Notes under the pieces: model-generated | Seen by the model: only the letters and a program-made list of their open reading frames with translations | Database searches by the model: none | Told to the model about the DNA's origin: nothing | Made by a program: the position numbers and the translations under genes | In this document: one piece after another, positions 27,201 to 34,080 of the stretch | Numbering within the stretch: the first letter of the stretch is position 1 | Layout of the letters: every line of letters starts with the position of its first letter | NCBI GenBank assembly: GCA_040506895.1 | Contig: JBEVVY010000001.1 | Location: 1,116,001 to 1,180,000 of the forward strand | DNA: 64,000 bases | Direction: 5' to 3' | From: Sedimenticola_A sp040506895 | GTDB lineage: Bacteria > Pseudomonadota > Gammaproteobacteria > Chromatiales > Chromatiaceae

Positions 27201-27638
27201 TCAGCTCGCCAATGCCGGAATACGTATCTTCTGGCCGGGATAGATCAGGTCAGGCTCCTTTATCACCTCCCTGTTGGCCTCGAAAAGCTTCATGTATTGC
27301 GCACCGTTACCGTAGAACCTGTCGGCAATGCACCACAGGGTATCGCCCTTTTCGATCGTGTAATAGTCGACCTCCGCAACCTGATCCGGTGCCTCCAGGC
27401 CGTCGATATTCACCTCCGTGACCCCCTGGATGTTTCCGGCCAGCAGCACCGTCTTCTCCATCGCTTCCGCCGAATCCGCCCTGCCGTCGAGGTGAACCAC
27501 CCCCTCATCGAAGGAGACCGAAAGATCCGAGACACCGGGATTATCCGCCTCGATCGTCTCCCTGATCTTATCTGCCGGGTCATCCCCCTCACCAAAGATC
27601 TTCTTACCCATATCGCTCATAAAATCGAACAGTCCCAT
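27201..27638 (-). CDS. BON and LysM domain protein (YgaU/Kbp-like)
   Basis: A 145-residue protein with an N-terminal amphipathic region (MGLFDFMSDMGKKIFG), a BON domain (about 25-85) and a C-terminal LysM domain (DYYTIEKGDTLWCIADRFYG to IYPGQKIRIPAL). It closely resembles E. coli YgaU/Kbp, a cytoplasmic potassium-binding protein of the general stress response. No signal peptide is present, consistent with a cytoplasmic role despite the LysM domain. It is convergent with cmoB. Confidence 0.88.
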   Translation of the reverse strand: MGLFDFMSDMGKKIFGEGDDPADKIRETIEADNPGVSDLSVSFDEGVVHLDGRADSAEAMEKTVLLAGNIQGVTEVNIDGLEAPDQVAEVDYYTIEKGDTLWCIADRFYGNGAQYMKLFEANREVIKEPDLIYPGQKIRIPALAS

Positions 27639-27779
27639 CGTCTACTCCAGGTTTGATATAGAGGGAAGCAGCCTGGGATCAGACCCCCGGCATGCCGTGA
27701 ATTTCATCTCTTGCTTTCTGTGGCAGGCCGAACCCGAACCGATCGGCCCGGCTTACCGCGTCGTCATGTTCAGCTGCTG

Positions 27780-28160
27780 TCAGGGTTTCTGGATATGGCT
27801 CACCGTCGCTTCCGGATAATCCCTGTGAGTGACCGTGATGCGGTAGGAGGTTGATATATTTCCACCGTTTGCCGCCGTAACCTTGTAGATAAACCTCTCG
27901 CCGCCGGTATCAGGGTGCCACCCAAGGCCGTTCTCGGCGGCCAGTGACTGACTGCCATCCGATGACCAGTTGCCGCTGATGTAGCTGCCGTTATCCAGCC
28001 AGTAGTCCTCCAGGGCGATTCTGAGCGGCTCCATATTCGCCCTCGCGGCACTCAGTCTCGCGGTCTCGCTGTAGCCCCGGTATGCCGGGATGGCGATTCC
28101 GGCCAGAAGGGCGACGATGGCGATGACGATCAGCAGTTCGATCAATGTGTAGCCACGCAT
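27780..28160 (-). CDS. Type IV pilin-like protein (PilE-type minor pilin)
   Basis: A 126-residue prepilin with a very short leader: MRG then YTLIELLIVIAIVALLAGIAIPAY, the prepilin peptidase site with Glu5 of the mature protein. Mature start is Tyr rather than the usual Phe or Met. The C-terminal half looks like a PilE/minor pilin headgroup (SYRITVTHRDYPEATVSHI). No Cys pair is seen. It lies 39 bp downstream of a second pilin; no assembly genes are adjacent, so pili machinery is presumably encoded elsewhere. Confidence 0.85.
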   Translation of the reverse strand: MRGYTLIELLIVIAIVALLAGIAIPAYRGYSETARLSAARANMEPLRIALEDYWLDNGSYISGNWSSDGSQSLAAENGLGWHPDTGGERFIYKVTAANGGNISTSYRITVTHRDYPEATVSHIQKP

Positions 28161-28199
28161 TGTCTGTCCGTTGGGCAGAGTAGAATATGCCCTACGGAA

Positions 28200-28631
28200 T
28201 CAATACCCACTCACTTCGACGGTTGTGCTGTTGGCCTCCAGGCCGCTATACCCTGGACGTTTAATCGTTATGTCTTGATCACTTTCAACCTTGATACCGA
28301 TCACGCCCGTACTGTTGTCTGGACTCTCAGAAAATGCATTCGTTGAACCATCACCACTCCTGGCTGAACCGTCTGGATCTATTAGTGTTATCCAGCCATC
28401 CGTACCGTTCGGAACATTCACATTTCTTCCCAGCGCCTTCGCTGATGCAACTCTTGCGACCTCTGCCCTGATCACGCTGATCGCCTTGGTGTAGTTGTCA
28501 CTCACCTTCGAAGCTCGCGCATTCTCCAGGTAGTTCATGTAAGCGGGTATGGCGATGCCCGCGAGAATGGCGATGATCGCCACCACGATGATCAGTTCGA
28601 TAAGGGTGAAACCCGTCTGCCGATTGTTCAT
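28200..28631 (-). CDS. Type IV pilin / prepilin-type protein
   Basis: A 143-residue prepilin: leader MNNRQTG, then FTLIELIIVVAIIAILAGIAIPAYMNYL with the invariant Glu5. The headgroup has no Cys pair and contains Ser/Asp-rich stretches (DGSARSGDGSTNAFSESPD). It could be a major pilin or a type II secretion-like pseudopilin; the first is favoured by its length and by the adjacent minor pilin. It is transcribed before the minor pilin on the minus strand. Confidence 0.85.
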   Translation of the reverse strand: MNNRQTGFTLIELIIVVAIIAILAGIAIPAYMNYLENARASKVSDNYTKAISVIRAEVARVASAKALGRNVNVPNGTDGWITLIDPDGSARSGDGSTNAFSESPDNSTGVIGIKVESDQDITIKRPGYSGLEANSTTVEVSGY

Positions 28632-28952
28632 TCCACTTCTCCCGACTCATATCCAGGAATTATATTCCCAGCGATAGCTTCCGGGATTTCGTCAGGAATT
28701 TCAACCTTATTTTCAATTACTTAAAGGCGTTGCCTAGAAAGGAGATGGGAGATTGGGAGACGCCTGTCGAGACGGTTGGGGCAGTGCGGGTTGACCCGGT
28801 GACCGGGCGGTTGCTGGTGCAATACGCTGCGCTATTGCCCCTACAAGGATTGGGAGAGCAGAAAAAAAAGACCCCGGTGGAACACCGGGGTCTTGATTGG
28901 TAACGCAGTTGATCCGGTTTCCGTTTATACGAAGACCGGCAGAGCCTGGGGC
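28632..28952. other. Intergenic region with repeat-like palindrome and terminator
   Basis: This 321-bp region holds the pilin promoter area, with a TATAAT-like box inside a near-palindrome GGAATATAATTCC just upstream of the pilin, but with no good -35. It also holds a GC-rich palindromic block (about 28795-28840) with GCAATA (28819-28824) facing TATTGC (28833-28838), resembling dispersed intergenic palindromes. The terminator of the neighbouring secreted-protein gene lies at 28870-28892. No gene is seen. Confidence 0.5.
28862..28892 (-). terminator. Intrinsic terminator of the 292-residue secreted-protein gene
   Basis: On the minus strand, the 10-bp stem GACCCCGGTG / CACCGGGGTC with a 3-nt loop is followed by eight T (28869-28862), about 60 nt after the stop. 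Confidence 0.9.
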
Positions 28953-29831
28953 TCAGTTACCAGAGGCTGCCGCCTTCAGTGAGTTCTCGATGGCATCCGG
29001 CGCATCGGAGATCTTCATGAAGGTGGTCATGGTGAGATCCGGGAAGCTCTGGGCGATACGGAACTTGCCGTGCAGCGCATAGACCTTGTTTCCGGAGACG
29101 AGCATCTCGTACGGGATATGGGCAGTGTGGCGGATGTCAGCCTGGTCGGTGACCCCCATGACGGTCTTGTCCGCGCCTGCACCCTCGTTCAGGGCTACAC
29201 CGAAAACAACCTCATCCTTGCCTTCCACGGTGACGCTGAAGATCTTCTCGGCACCGCCCTTGCCTGCGGCAAGGCCAGCTTCCACAGCAGCGACTGCCTC
29301 GGCATGGGAGCCATGGGAGGCCAGTTCAACATGGTCGTCGAAATAGGGCATGAACACCATGTAGTGGTATTCGCGCAGGTTATCCCTGGTGCGTCCACCA
29401 CCGGAACCGAACTCTTTCTCGGCGCCAAGGGCGGATTTGAGGGCGCTCTTGATATCCTCCAGATCGCCGCTCATGCGGTAGACATTGGCCATCCAGGTCG
29501 GGTTGGTGTAGCTGACCTGTATCTGTCCGTTGATGTCCGTGATGGAGACACGTTGAACGGCCCCGTATCCGCCAAAATCGGAAGCGGCAGCCTGTTTTCT
29601 CAGGCTGTCGTTGGTAACGATAAGAATATGGGCGTTGTCGTAGGGCGCATACTCACCCACGATGTCGAAGCCATTGGCGGAAAGGGCTGTACGGGTGGTC
29701 TCGACCTGCCCTTTCAGGTCTCCACTGCCGTTGGAGCCCAGTACATATGGACGAACCCGGTCACCATCAGCGGCTACCGCGCTGGTGATAAAAAGAAACA
29801 GTGATGCAAACAGTGCTGCGGCTTTGCGCAT
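28953..29831 (-). CDS. Secreted protein of unknown function (DUF302-like features)
   Basis: From ATG 29831-29829 the protein has 292 residues with a clear signal peptide (MRKAAALFASLFLFITSAVAA). The mature part looks like two related halves: one with YAPYDNAHILIVTNDSLRKQAA, the other with IPYEMLVSGNKVYALHGKFRIAQSFPDLTMTTFMKI. The second resembles DUF302 proteins, but this is a weak match by eye. No catalytic motif is recognised. It has an SD (AGGAG) and its own strong terminator, so it is a single-gene unit. The frame continues upstream to 29930 but the signal peptide fixes the start. Confidence 0.75.
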   Translation of the reverse strand: MRKAAALFASLFLFITSAVAADGDRVRPYVLGSNGSGDLKGQVETTRTALSANGFDIVGEYAPYDNAHILIVTNDSLRKQAAASDFGGYGAVQRVSITDINGQIQVSYTNPTWMANVYRMSGDLEDIKSALKSALGAEKEFGSGGGRTRDNLREYHYMVFMPYFDDHVELASHGSHAEAVAAVEAGLAAGKGGAEKIFSVTVEGKDEVVFGVALNEGAGADKTVMGVTDQADIRHTAHIPYEMLVSGNKVYALHGKFRIAQSFPDLTMTTFMKISDAPDAIENSLKAAASGN

Positions 29832-30022
29832 GTAAATCTCCTCGGTTGGATAGGTAAAGCGGCCTCTTGTCGGGCCTGTTATCAATCCGCTTCCACTCTG
29901 CCGGGAAGCGTCGACGGAAGAGTATCCCACCAGTGTCGGCCTAAATATATTCTGGTTTTCACCTATGTAAAGGAAGTGCGTTCCACCTCAATCCGGGTCG
30001 CACACGGTTTATGCTCACCAAT

Positions 30023-30050
30023 AAAAAACCGGGCCAATGCCCGGTTTTTT
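30023..30050 (-). terminator. Intrinsic terminator after dsbC
   Basis: AAAAAACCGGGC (30023-30034) and GCCCGGTTTTTT (30039-30050) form a perfect stem with a 4-nt loop. The symmetric A/T runs mean it can work in both directions. It lies 23 bp after the dsbC stop. Confidence 0.92.
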
Positions 30051-30072
30051 GTCCAAATTCTTTCCGAGATGC

Positions 30073-30804
30073 TCAATTCAGCGGCTTGGTACTGTTGATA
30101 CTGTTGATAATCACGTTTGCCGGCCGATAGCCGCTCACCTTGACACCCGAGTCCAGGAACACCAGGGGCGTTCCACGCAGGCCGACCTTCTGGCCCAGTA
30201 CCATGTGCTGGCCGATGGGATTCTCACAGCTCTTCTCGGGGATCTTCTTGCCGGACTTGGCATCGTTCATGGCCTGCAGGCGATCCTCTGCACACCAGAC
30301 GCTCTGCAGTACCTTGTAGGCGTCCGAGCCGGCACCGGCACGGGGATAGAGCAGGTAGCGCACACTGATGCCCGCCTCGTTCAGTGCGGGCACCTCCTGG
30401 TGCAGCTTTGCACAGTAGGGACAGGAGGTGTCGGTAAATACCGTGATGGAGCGCTTGGAGTCCGGGTCCTTGGAGGGGAATACAACCATCATCTCATCCC
30501 CCAACGCATCGATCTCGGCAAGGGATAGGCGCCCCTGGTCCCTTGCCGTGATATCCACCCGGTTGTCCAGGTCGATGATGCTGCCGTTGACCGCGTACTT
30601 CAGGTCCGGTGTCAGGTAGAGAATACGTCCGTTGTTGATCACCTGGTAGAGCCCTGGGATCGGAGTCTCTGAAATATCGCCCGCCTTGGCAGTCGGCAGT
30701 TCATCGGCCAGGTTCTTCAGCAGAAGTGCCATATCGGCCTGGCGGTCGGCATGGGCCGCTGCTGCAAACAGCAACACGGAGAGGGTAATCAAAATTTTTT
30801 TCAT
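30073..30804 (-). CDS. dsbC: Thiol:disulfide interchange protein DsbC
   Basis: Periplasmic disulfide isomerase. From ATG 30804-30802 the protein has 243 residues with a signal peptide (cleavage after AHA). It has the N-terminal dimerisation domain (about 25-80) and a thioredoxin-fold domain with the active site CPYC at residues 128-131 (CGYC in E. coli). A further Cys pair lies in WCAEDR and KSCENP, and the cis-Pro is in GTPLVFLDSG. The 12-bp longer start at 30816 is less likely. Confidence 0.94.
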   Translation of the reverse strand: MKKILITLSVLLFAAAAHADRQADMALLLKNLADELPTAKAGDISETPIPGLYQVINNGRILYLTPDLKYAVNGSIIDLDNRVDITARDQGRLSLAEIDALGDEMMVVFPSKDPDSKRSITVFTDTSCPYCAKLHQEVPALNEAGISVRYLLYPRAGAGSDAYKVLQSVWCAEDRLQAMNDAKSGKKIPEKSCENPIGQHMVLGQKVGLRGTPLVFLDSGVKVSGYRPANVIINSINSTKPLN

Positions 30805-30923
30805 AACTGGGCTCATCTATTGTTAAACCTGAAACTGGGACAACGGATTATCCAATTGATTCATCCCAGACGTCGTATTGGCGATCGATTCGCGTATTCT
30901 GCGGGGGCCCTGGAACAGCTGAC

Positions 30924-31250
30924 TCAATCGTCCTCCGGTTCCCGATCTTTTTTTATGTCGAGTGGATTCTGAAGCAGCCTGCCCTGGGCAAGATCGGGAA
31001 AGTAGCTGTCCACGTCGATCTCCTCTTCACCTCGCATCACCGCATCCAGGGCATCCAGGGCGCGTTCCAGCTTTATCGCCTCCTGCTCGCTGATAACCTC
31101 ACGCGCGGTGCCCACGGCACTGAGAATCCAGGCCCCTTCAGGCTGCGGCCCGATAAGCACGGTATTGATCTCCTGCTCGCCGTTACGCCCCCTGCAGAGG
31201 GCTGTAAACTCTCGCTGCTCGACCACCTGCATTGGGATACCGATACACAT
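30924..31250 (-). CDS. HypC/HupF-family hydrogenase maturation chaperone (orphan)
   Basis: A 108-residue protein beginning MCIGIPMQVVE, with the essential Cys2 of HypC-type chaperones that escort the iron centre during NiFe hydrogenase assembly. Conservation continues through ALCRGRNGEQEINTVLIG and WILSAVGTAREVIS. The C-terminal 35 residues are charged and unusual. No hydrogenase or other hyp gene is adjacent, so this is either part of a dispersed hyp set or has another partner. Confidence 0.82.
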   Translation of the reverse strand: MCIGIPMQVVEQREFTALCRGRNGEQEINTVLIGPQPEGAWILSAVGTAREVISEQEAIKLERALDALDAVMRGEEEIDVDSYFPDLAQGRLLQNPLDIKKDREPEDD

Positions 31251-31298
31251 TCTCTATCACCCCGGGGAGTTACCCCAATTCATTCATCTTACCTGAAA

Positions 31299-31532
31299 TC
31301 ACCCGTCCCCGGAGAGCCTCAACAGTTCGACCAGTTTATTGTTCCGGTCGATCACCAGTTCAAAATAACCGTAGACACCATCCCGGCTGACGAACTGCCT
31401 GAGGGCCGTGGCCGGAAATTCGACCCGCCTTCCGTCCTCCGAAACCGCGCTGACCACCTGCGCATCACCACGGTAGTAGCGAAGGTAACTGTCCGCCGGA
31501 ATAGCGAGGTGAAAGCGAATTCGTTCGGACAT
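31299..31532 (-). CDS. DUF2835 family protein
   Basis: A 77-residue small protein matching the DUF2835 pattern: IRFHLAIPADSYLRYYRGDAQVV, then GRRVEFPATALRQFVSRDGVYGYFEL. The family is conserved in gammaproteobacteria with unknown function. It has no membrane segment or signal. It lies between the CBS protein and the HypC-like gene on the same strand. Confidence 0.85.
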   Translation of the reverse strand: MSERIRFHLAIPADSYLRYYRGDAQVVSAVSEDGRRVEFPATALRQFVSRDGVYGYFELVIDRNNKLVELLRLSGDG

Positions 31533-31627
31533 CGAAAGGGATCAGGTGAAGATGGAGACGGACATTGTGGATCGGGCAGGCTGTGCGTGAGGGTACTGAT
31601 AATCCACGTGACGCCGGAGGAACCGGT

Positions 31628-32041
31628 TCAACCCTCCTCGAGTTCGAACATGCCGTCCAGCACAAGGGAATTGGGGCTTATGGTGCCAAGGGCCTTGTTA
31701 TCCTCAACCACCAGTGCACGCACCAGGTCGAAACGGGCAAACAGCCTCGAGCAGTAGCGGATGTCCATCTCGGGGTCCACGTAGACAGCCGGTTTTGCCA
31801 TCACCTCGTAGACATTCACACGTTTGCAGGAACGATCCTTGGCCAGCACCTTGCGGGCAATATCCGAAACCAGCAGCAGGCCATACTCGTCATCCTCGTG
31901 ACGCCTGTCCACCACCAGCACCGAAGTGCGGTACTGCTTCATCATATTCAACGCTTCATAGATGGTGGCCTTGCCATCGATGATACCGAAGTCGGTTTTC
32001 ATCACATCTCGAACGCGGATACGGGAAGCGGCAGCATTCAT
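31628..32041 (-). CDS. CBS domain protein
   Basis: A 137-residue protein made of a tandem CBS pair (Bateman module): VRDVMKTDFGIIDGKATIYEALNMM for the first and VYEVMAKPAVYVDPEMDIRYCSRLF for the second. No effector domain is attached. Such proteins usually bind adenosine nucleotides and regulate partners; the partner here is unknown. It lies in the minus-strand cluster with DUF2835 and the HypC-like gene. Confidence 0.88.
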   Translation of the reverse strand: MNAAASRIRVRDVMKTDFGIIDGKATIYEALNMMKQYRTSVLVVDRRHEDDEYGLLLVSDIARKVLAKDRSCKRVNVYEVMAKPAVYVDPEMDIRYCSRLFARFDLVRALVVEDNKALGTISPNSLVLDGMFELEEG

Positions 32042-32138
32042 CCTTTATCTCCTTGGTTGCCGGTCAGACAGTGGCAATAATCATTGGGGCTATTATTACC
32101 ACGAATCCATTACCAGCACTATCTCAACGGCAACCGGA

Positions 32139-32714
32139 TCACCTCTTCTCCGCGACCAGCATGGCTTGGTCCCGCCAGCCCCTGGAGAGTTCACCGAGAC
32201 GACCCTCCTCCCGGTAGACCCTGACATGGAGGCTGTCGAACATCGTCAACAGTTCATTGTCTGCCAGCCTGAAGCCGGGGTTCGAAGGGCCGGCATCGCT
32301 CACCCTCTCCTCGCTGAAGGTCTGGTAAAAGAGCAGCCCTCCCCTGCGCAGTGCGGTACTGATGGCCTGCACCAGGGAACGGTCGAGAAAGTGGCTAACC
32401 AGGATAACGTCGAAACTCCCCGGTTCAGGGGGCGCATCCACCACGTCCCTGACTTCAGCCGAGATCTTCAGGCCGGCCTCGTTTGCCGCTTCGCCGAGGC
32501 GGGCTATGGCCACAACCGAGCTGTCCCAGGCGGTGACATTCAGTCCCGCCTGCGCCAGCAGCATTGCATTGACACCACGACCACAGGCGAGATCCAGGGC
32601 GTCGCCACCCGGGGGGAGCAGGTGGCGGTTCTCCTCCAGCACCCGGGCCGGTTCACCCGGGCCCTCGGCAGCGGCATGCCTCCTGTCCCAGTCGGGCCTG
32701 GCGTCATCCGTCAT
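32139..32714 (-). CDS. Class I SAM-dependent methyltransferase
   Basis: A 191-residue protein with motif I ALDLACGRGVNAMLLA, the acidic residue in VTAWDSSVVAI and FDVILVSHFLDRSLV. It resembles TehB-type and small-molecule methyltransferases, but no substrate can be assigned. It begins 3 bp after the metZ stop, so it is co-transcribed with metZ and would fall under the same SAM-II riboswitch, which suggests a link to methionine/SAM metabolism. Confidence 0.85.
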   Translation of the reverse strand: MTDDARPDWDRRHAAAEGPGEPARVLEENRHLLPPGGDALDLACGRGVNAMLLAQAGLNVTAWDSSVVAIARLGEAANEAGLKISAEVRDVVDAPPEPGSFDVILVSHFLDRSLVQAISTALRRGGLLFYQTFSEERVSDAGPSNPGFRLADNELLTMFDSLHVRVYREEGRLGELSRGWRDQAMLVAEKR

Positions 32715-32717
32715 GGT

Positions 32718-33899
32718 TCAAAGCGTATCCAGTCTCAGGTCGGCCTGGATATCCTCTATCTCCTCCAGGCCGACGGCGACCCGGATGAGGCCATCCGTTA
32801 TCCCCGCCAGCGCCTTCTCCTCATCGCTCAGCCTGCCATGGGTGGTGGTGGCGGGATGGGTGATGGTGGTCTTGGCATCCCCAAGATTGGCCGTGATCGA
32901 CAGCATACGCGTGGCATCAATCAGCTTCCATGCCGCTTCCTTGCCACCCCTCACCTCGAAGGAGACGATACCCCCTGGCCCCTTCTGCTGACGCAGCATC
33001 AGGTCATACTGGGGATGACTCCTGAGCCCTGGAAAATGGACCCGTTCAATCGCCGGTTGTGTCTCGAGCCACTCCGCAAGCTGCTGGGCATTACGTGTGT
33101 GGGCCTCCATGCGCAGTTTCAGGGTCTCCAGCCCCTTGAGGAAGACCCAGGCGTTGAACGGGCTCATGGTGGGGCCGGTGGAGCGCAATACGCCGAACAC
33201 ATCCTCTCCGACACGCTGCTTGTCACCGACCACCGCACCACCCACACAGCGACCCTGGCCATCCAGGTACTTGGTGGCGGAGTGGATGACGATATCCGCG
33301 CCCAGTTCAAGGGGCTTCTGCAGGATCGGGGTACAGAAACAGTTATCAACCGCCAGCACCGCCCCGTTGGCATGGGCAAGCCCGGACAGCGCGGCGATAT
33401 CCGCCATCTCGGTCAGGGGGTTGGAGGGAGTCTCCAGAAACAGCAGCTTGGTGTTGGGGCGGATGGCCCGCTCCCAGGCCTCGATATCCATCAGCGGGAC
33501 AAAGTCGGTCTCAATGCCGAATTTCGCCAGGTACTTGTTGAACAGAACGGTGGTGGTACCGAACACGCTGCGCGAGGAAACCACGTGATCTCCTGCCTCG
33601 AGCAGACCGAGACAGGTTGCCATGATGGCCGACATGCCCGACGCGGTGGCCACGCAACACTCGCCCTCCTCCATTGCGGCCAGGCGCTGTTCAAACATTC
33701 TCACCGTGGGATTGGTGAAACGCGAATAGATATTCCCGGGCTCGTCACCTGCAAAACGTGCCGCTGCTTCAGCTGCGCTGCCGAAGACAAAACTCGAGGT
33801 GGGAAATATCGGTTCGGAGTGCTCACCCTCAGGTGTGCGCGCCAGCCCCGCCCTCACGGCAAGGGTTGCCTGTCCCCAGTCATCGCTGTCGTTACTCAT
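32718..33899 (-). CDS. metZ: O-succinylhomoserine sulfhydrylase
   Basis: PLP enzyme forming homocysteine directly from O-succinylhomoserine and sulfide. The 393-residue Cys/Met-metabolism protein has TASGMSAIMATCLGLL, the PLP lysine in VIHSATKYLDGQGR, and the C-terminal LSITANLGDAKTTITHPATTTH. Position next to purF and the upstream SAM-II riboswitch favour MetZ over cystathionine lyase or synthase. Translation starts about 146 nt after the predicted transcription start, beyond the riboswitch and its terminator. Confidence 0.94.
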   Translation of the reverse strand: MSNDSDDWGQATLAVRAGLARTPEGEHSEPIFPTSSFVFGSAAEAAARFAGDEPGNIYSRFTNPTVRMFEQRLAAMEEGECCVATASGMSAIMATCLGLLEAGDHVVSSRSVFGTTTVLFNKYLAKFGIETDFVPLMDIEAWERAIRPNTKLLFLETPSNPLTEMADIAALSGLAHANGAVLAVDNCFCTPILQKPLELGADIVIHSATKYLDGQGRCVGGAVVGDKQRVGEDVFGVLRSTGPTMSPFNAWVFLKGLETLKLRMEAHTRNAQQLAEWLETQPAIERVHFPGLRSHPQYDLMLRQQKGPGGIVSFEVRGGKEAAWKLIDATRMLSITANLGDAKTTITHPATTTHGRLSDEEKALAGITDGLIRVAVGLEEIEDIQADLRLDTL

Positions 33900-33952
33900 G
33901 GCTCTCTATCCGTCTGTCATCCTCCGGCCACCCTTCAGCGAGGTGACCGGGC

Positions 33953-33990
33953 AAAAAAAAACCCGCTCGGCTACAGCCAAAGCAGGGTTT
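33953..33990 (-). terminator. Intrinsic terminator of the metZ leader (also ends purF transcription)
   Basis: On the minus strand AAACCC(T)GCT and AGCGGGTTT pair, enclosing GGCT/AGCC, and are followed by nine or more T at 33961-33953. It lies between the SAM-II aptamer and metZ, so it is the expression platform of the riboswitch. Read-through from purF would also stop here. Confidence 0.9.
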
Positions 33991-33993
33991 CCT

Positions 33994-34044
33994 CGCTTTA
34001 GCTGCATTTTTATAGCGCCCGCAATCAGAGACAAATCGGCGCTT
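33994..34044 (-). promoter_or_regulatory. SAM-II (SAM-alpha) riboswitch controlling metZ
   Basis: Read on the minus strand, the element starts AAGCGCCGATTT and continues with GATTGCGGGCGC, TATAAAAATGCAGC and TAAAGCG. The order GCGC-YGAUUU, UUGC, GGCGC, AUAAAAAUGCAGCUAAA matches the SAM-II aptamer as I remember it. P1 pairs GCGCC with GGCGC. The pseudoknot pairs UUGCG with UGCAG (5 of 5, with G-U wobbles). A promoter ends just upstream and a terminator lies just downstream. The 3' aptamer strand CAGCTAAAGC (34004-33995) can alternatively pair with GCTTTGGCTG inside the terminator (33983-33974), forming an antiterminator. SAM binding would thus switch metZ off. Confidence 0.92.
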
Positions 34045-34051
34045 CTGATGA

Positions 34052-34080
34052 AGATTATGTGTTGAACCGGGAAGTGTCAA
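34052..34080 (-). promoter_or_regulatory. Promoter for the metZ riboswitch transcript
   Basis: On the minus strand TTGACA (34080-34075), 17 bp, TAATCT (34057-34052). It begins immediately after the purF stop, and the expected start point, near 34045, is the first base of the SAM-II aptamer. Confidence 0.85.

Noticed and set aside
28790..28845. tRNA-like or mobile-element end in the pilin intergenic region
   Set aside because: There are short palindromes only; no cloverleaf and no paired element ends could be found.
31962..34001. 679-codon plus-strand frame opposite the methyltransferase and metZ
   Set aside because: Antisense shadow; it would also cross the metZ terminator and riboswitch.
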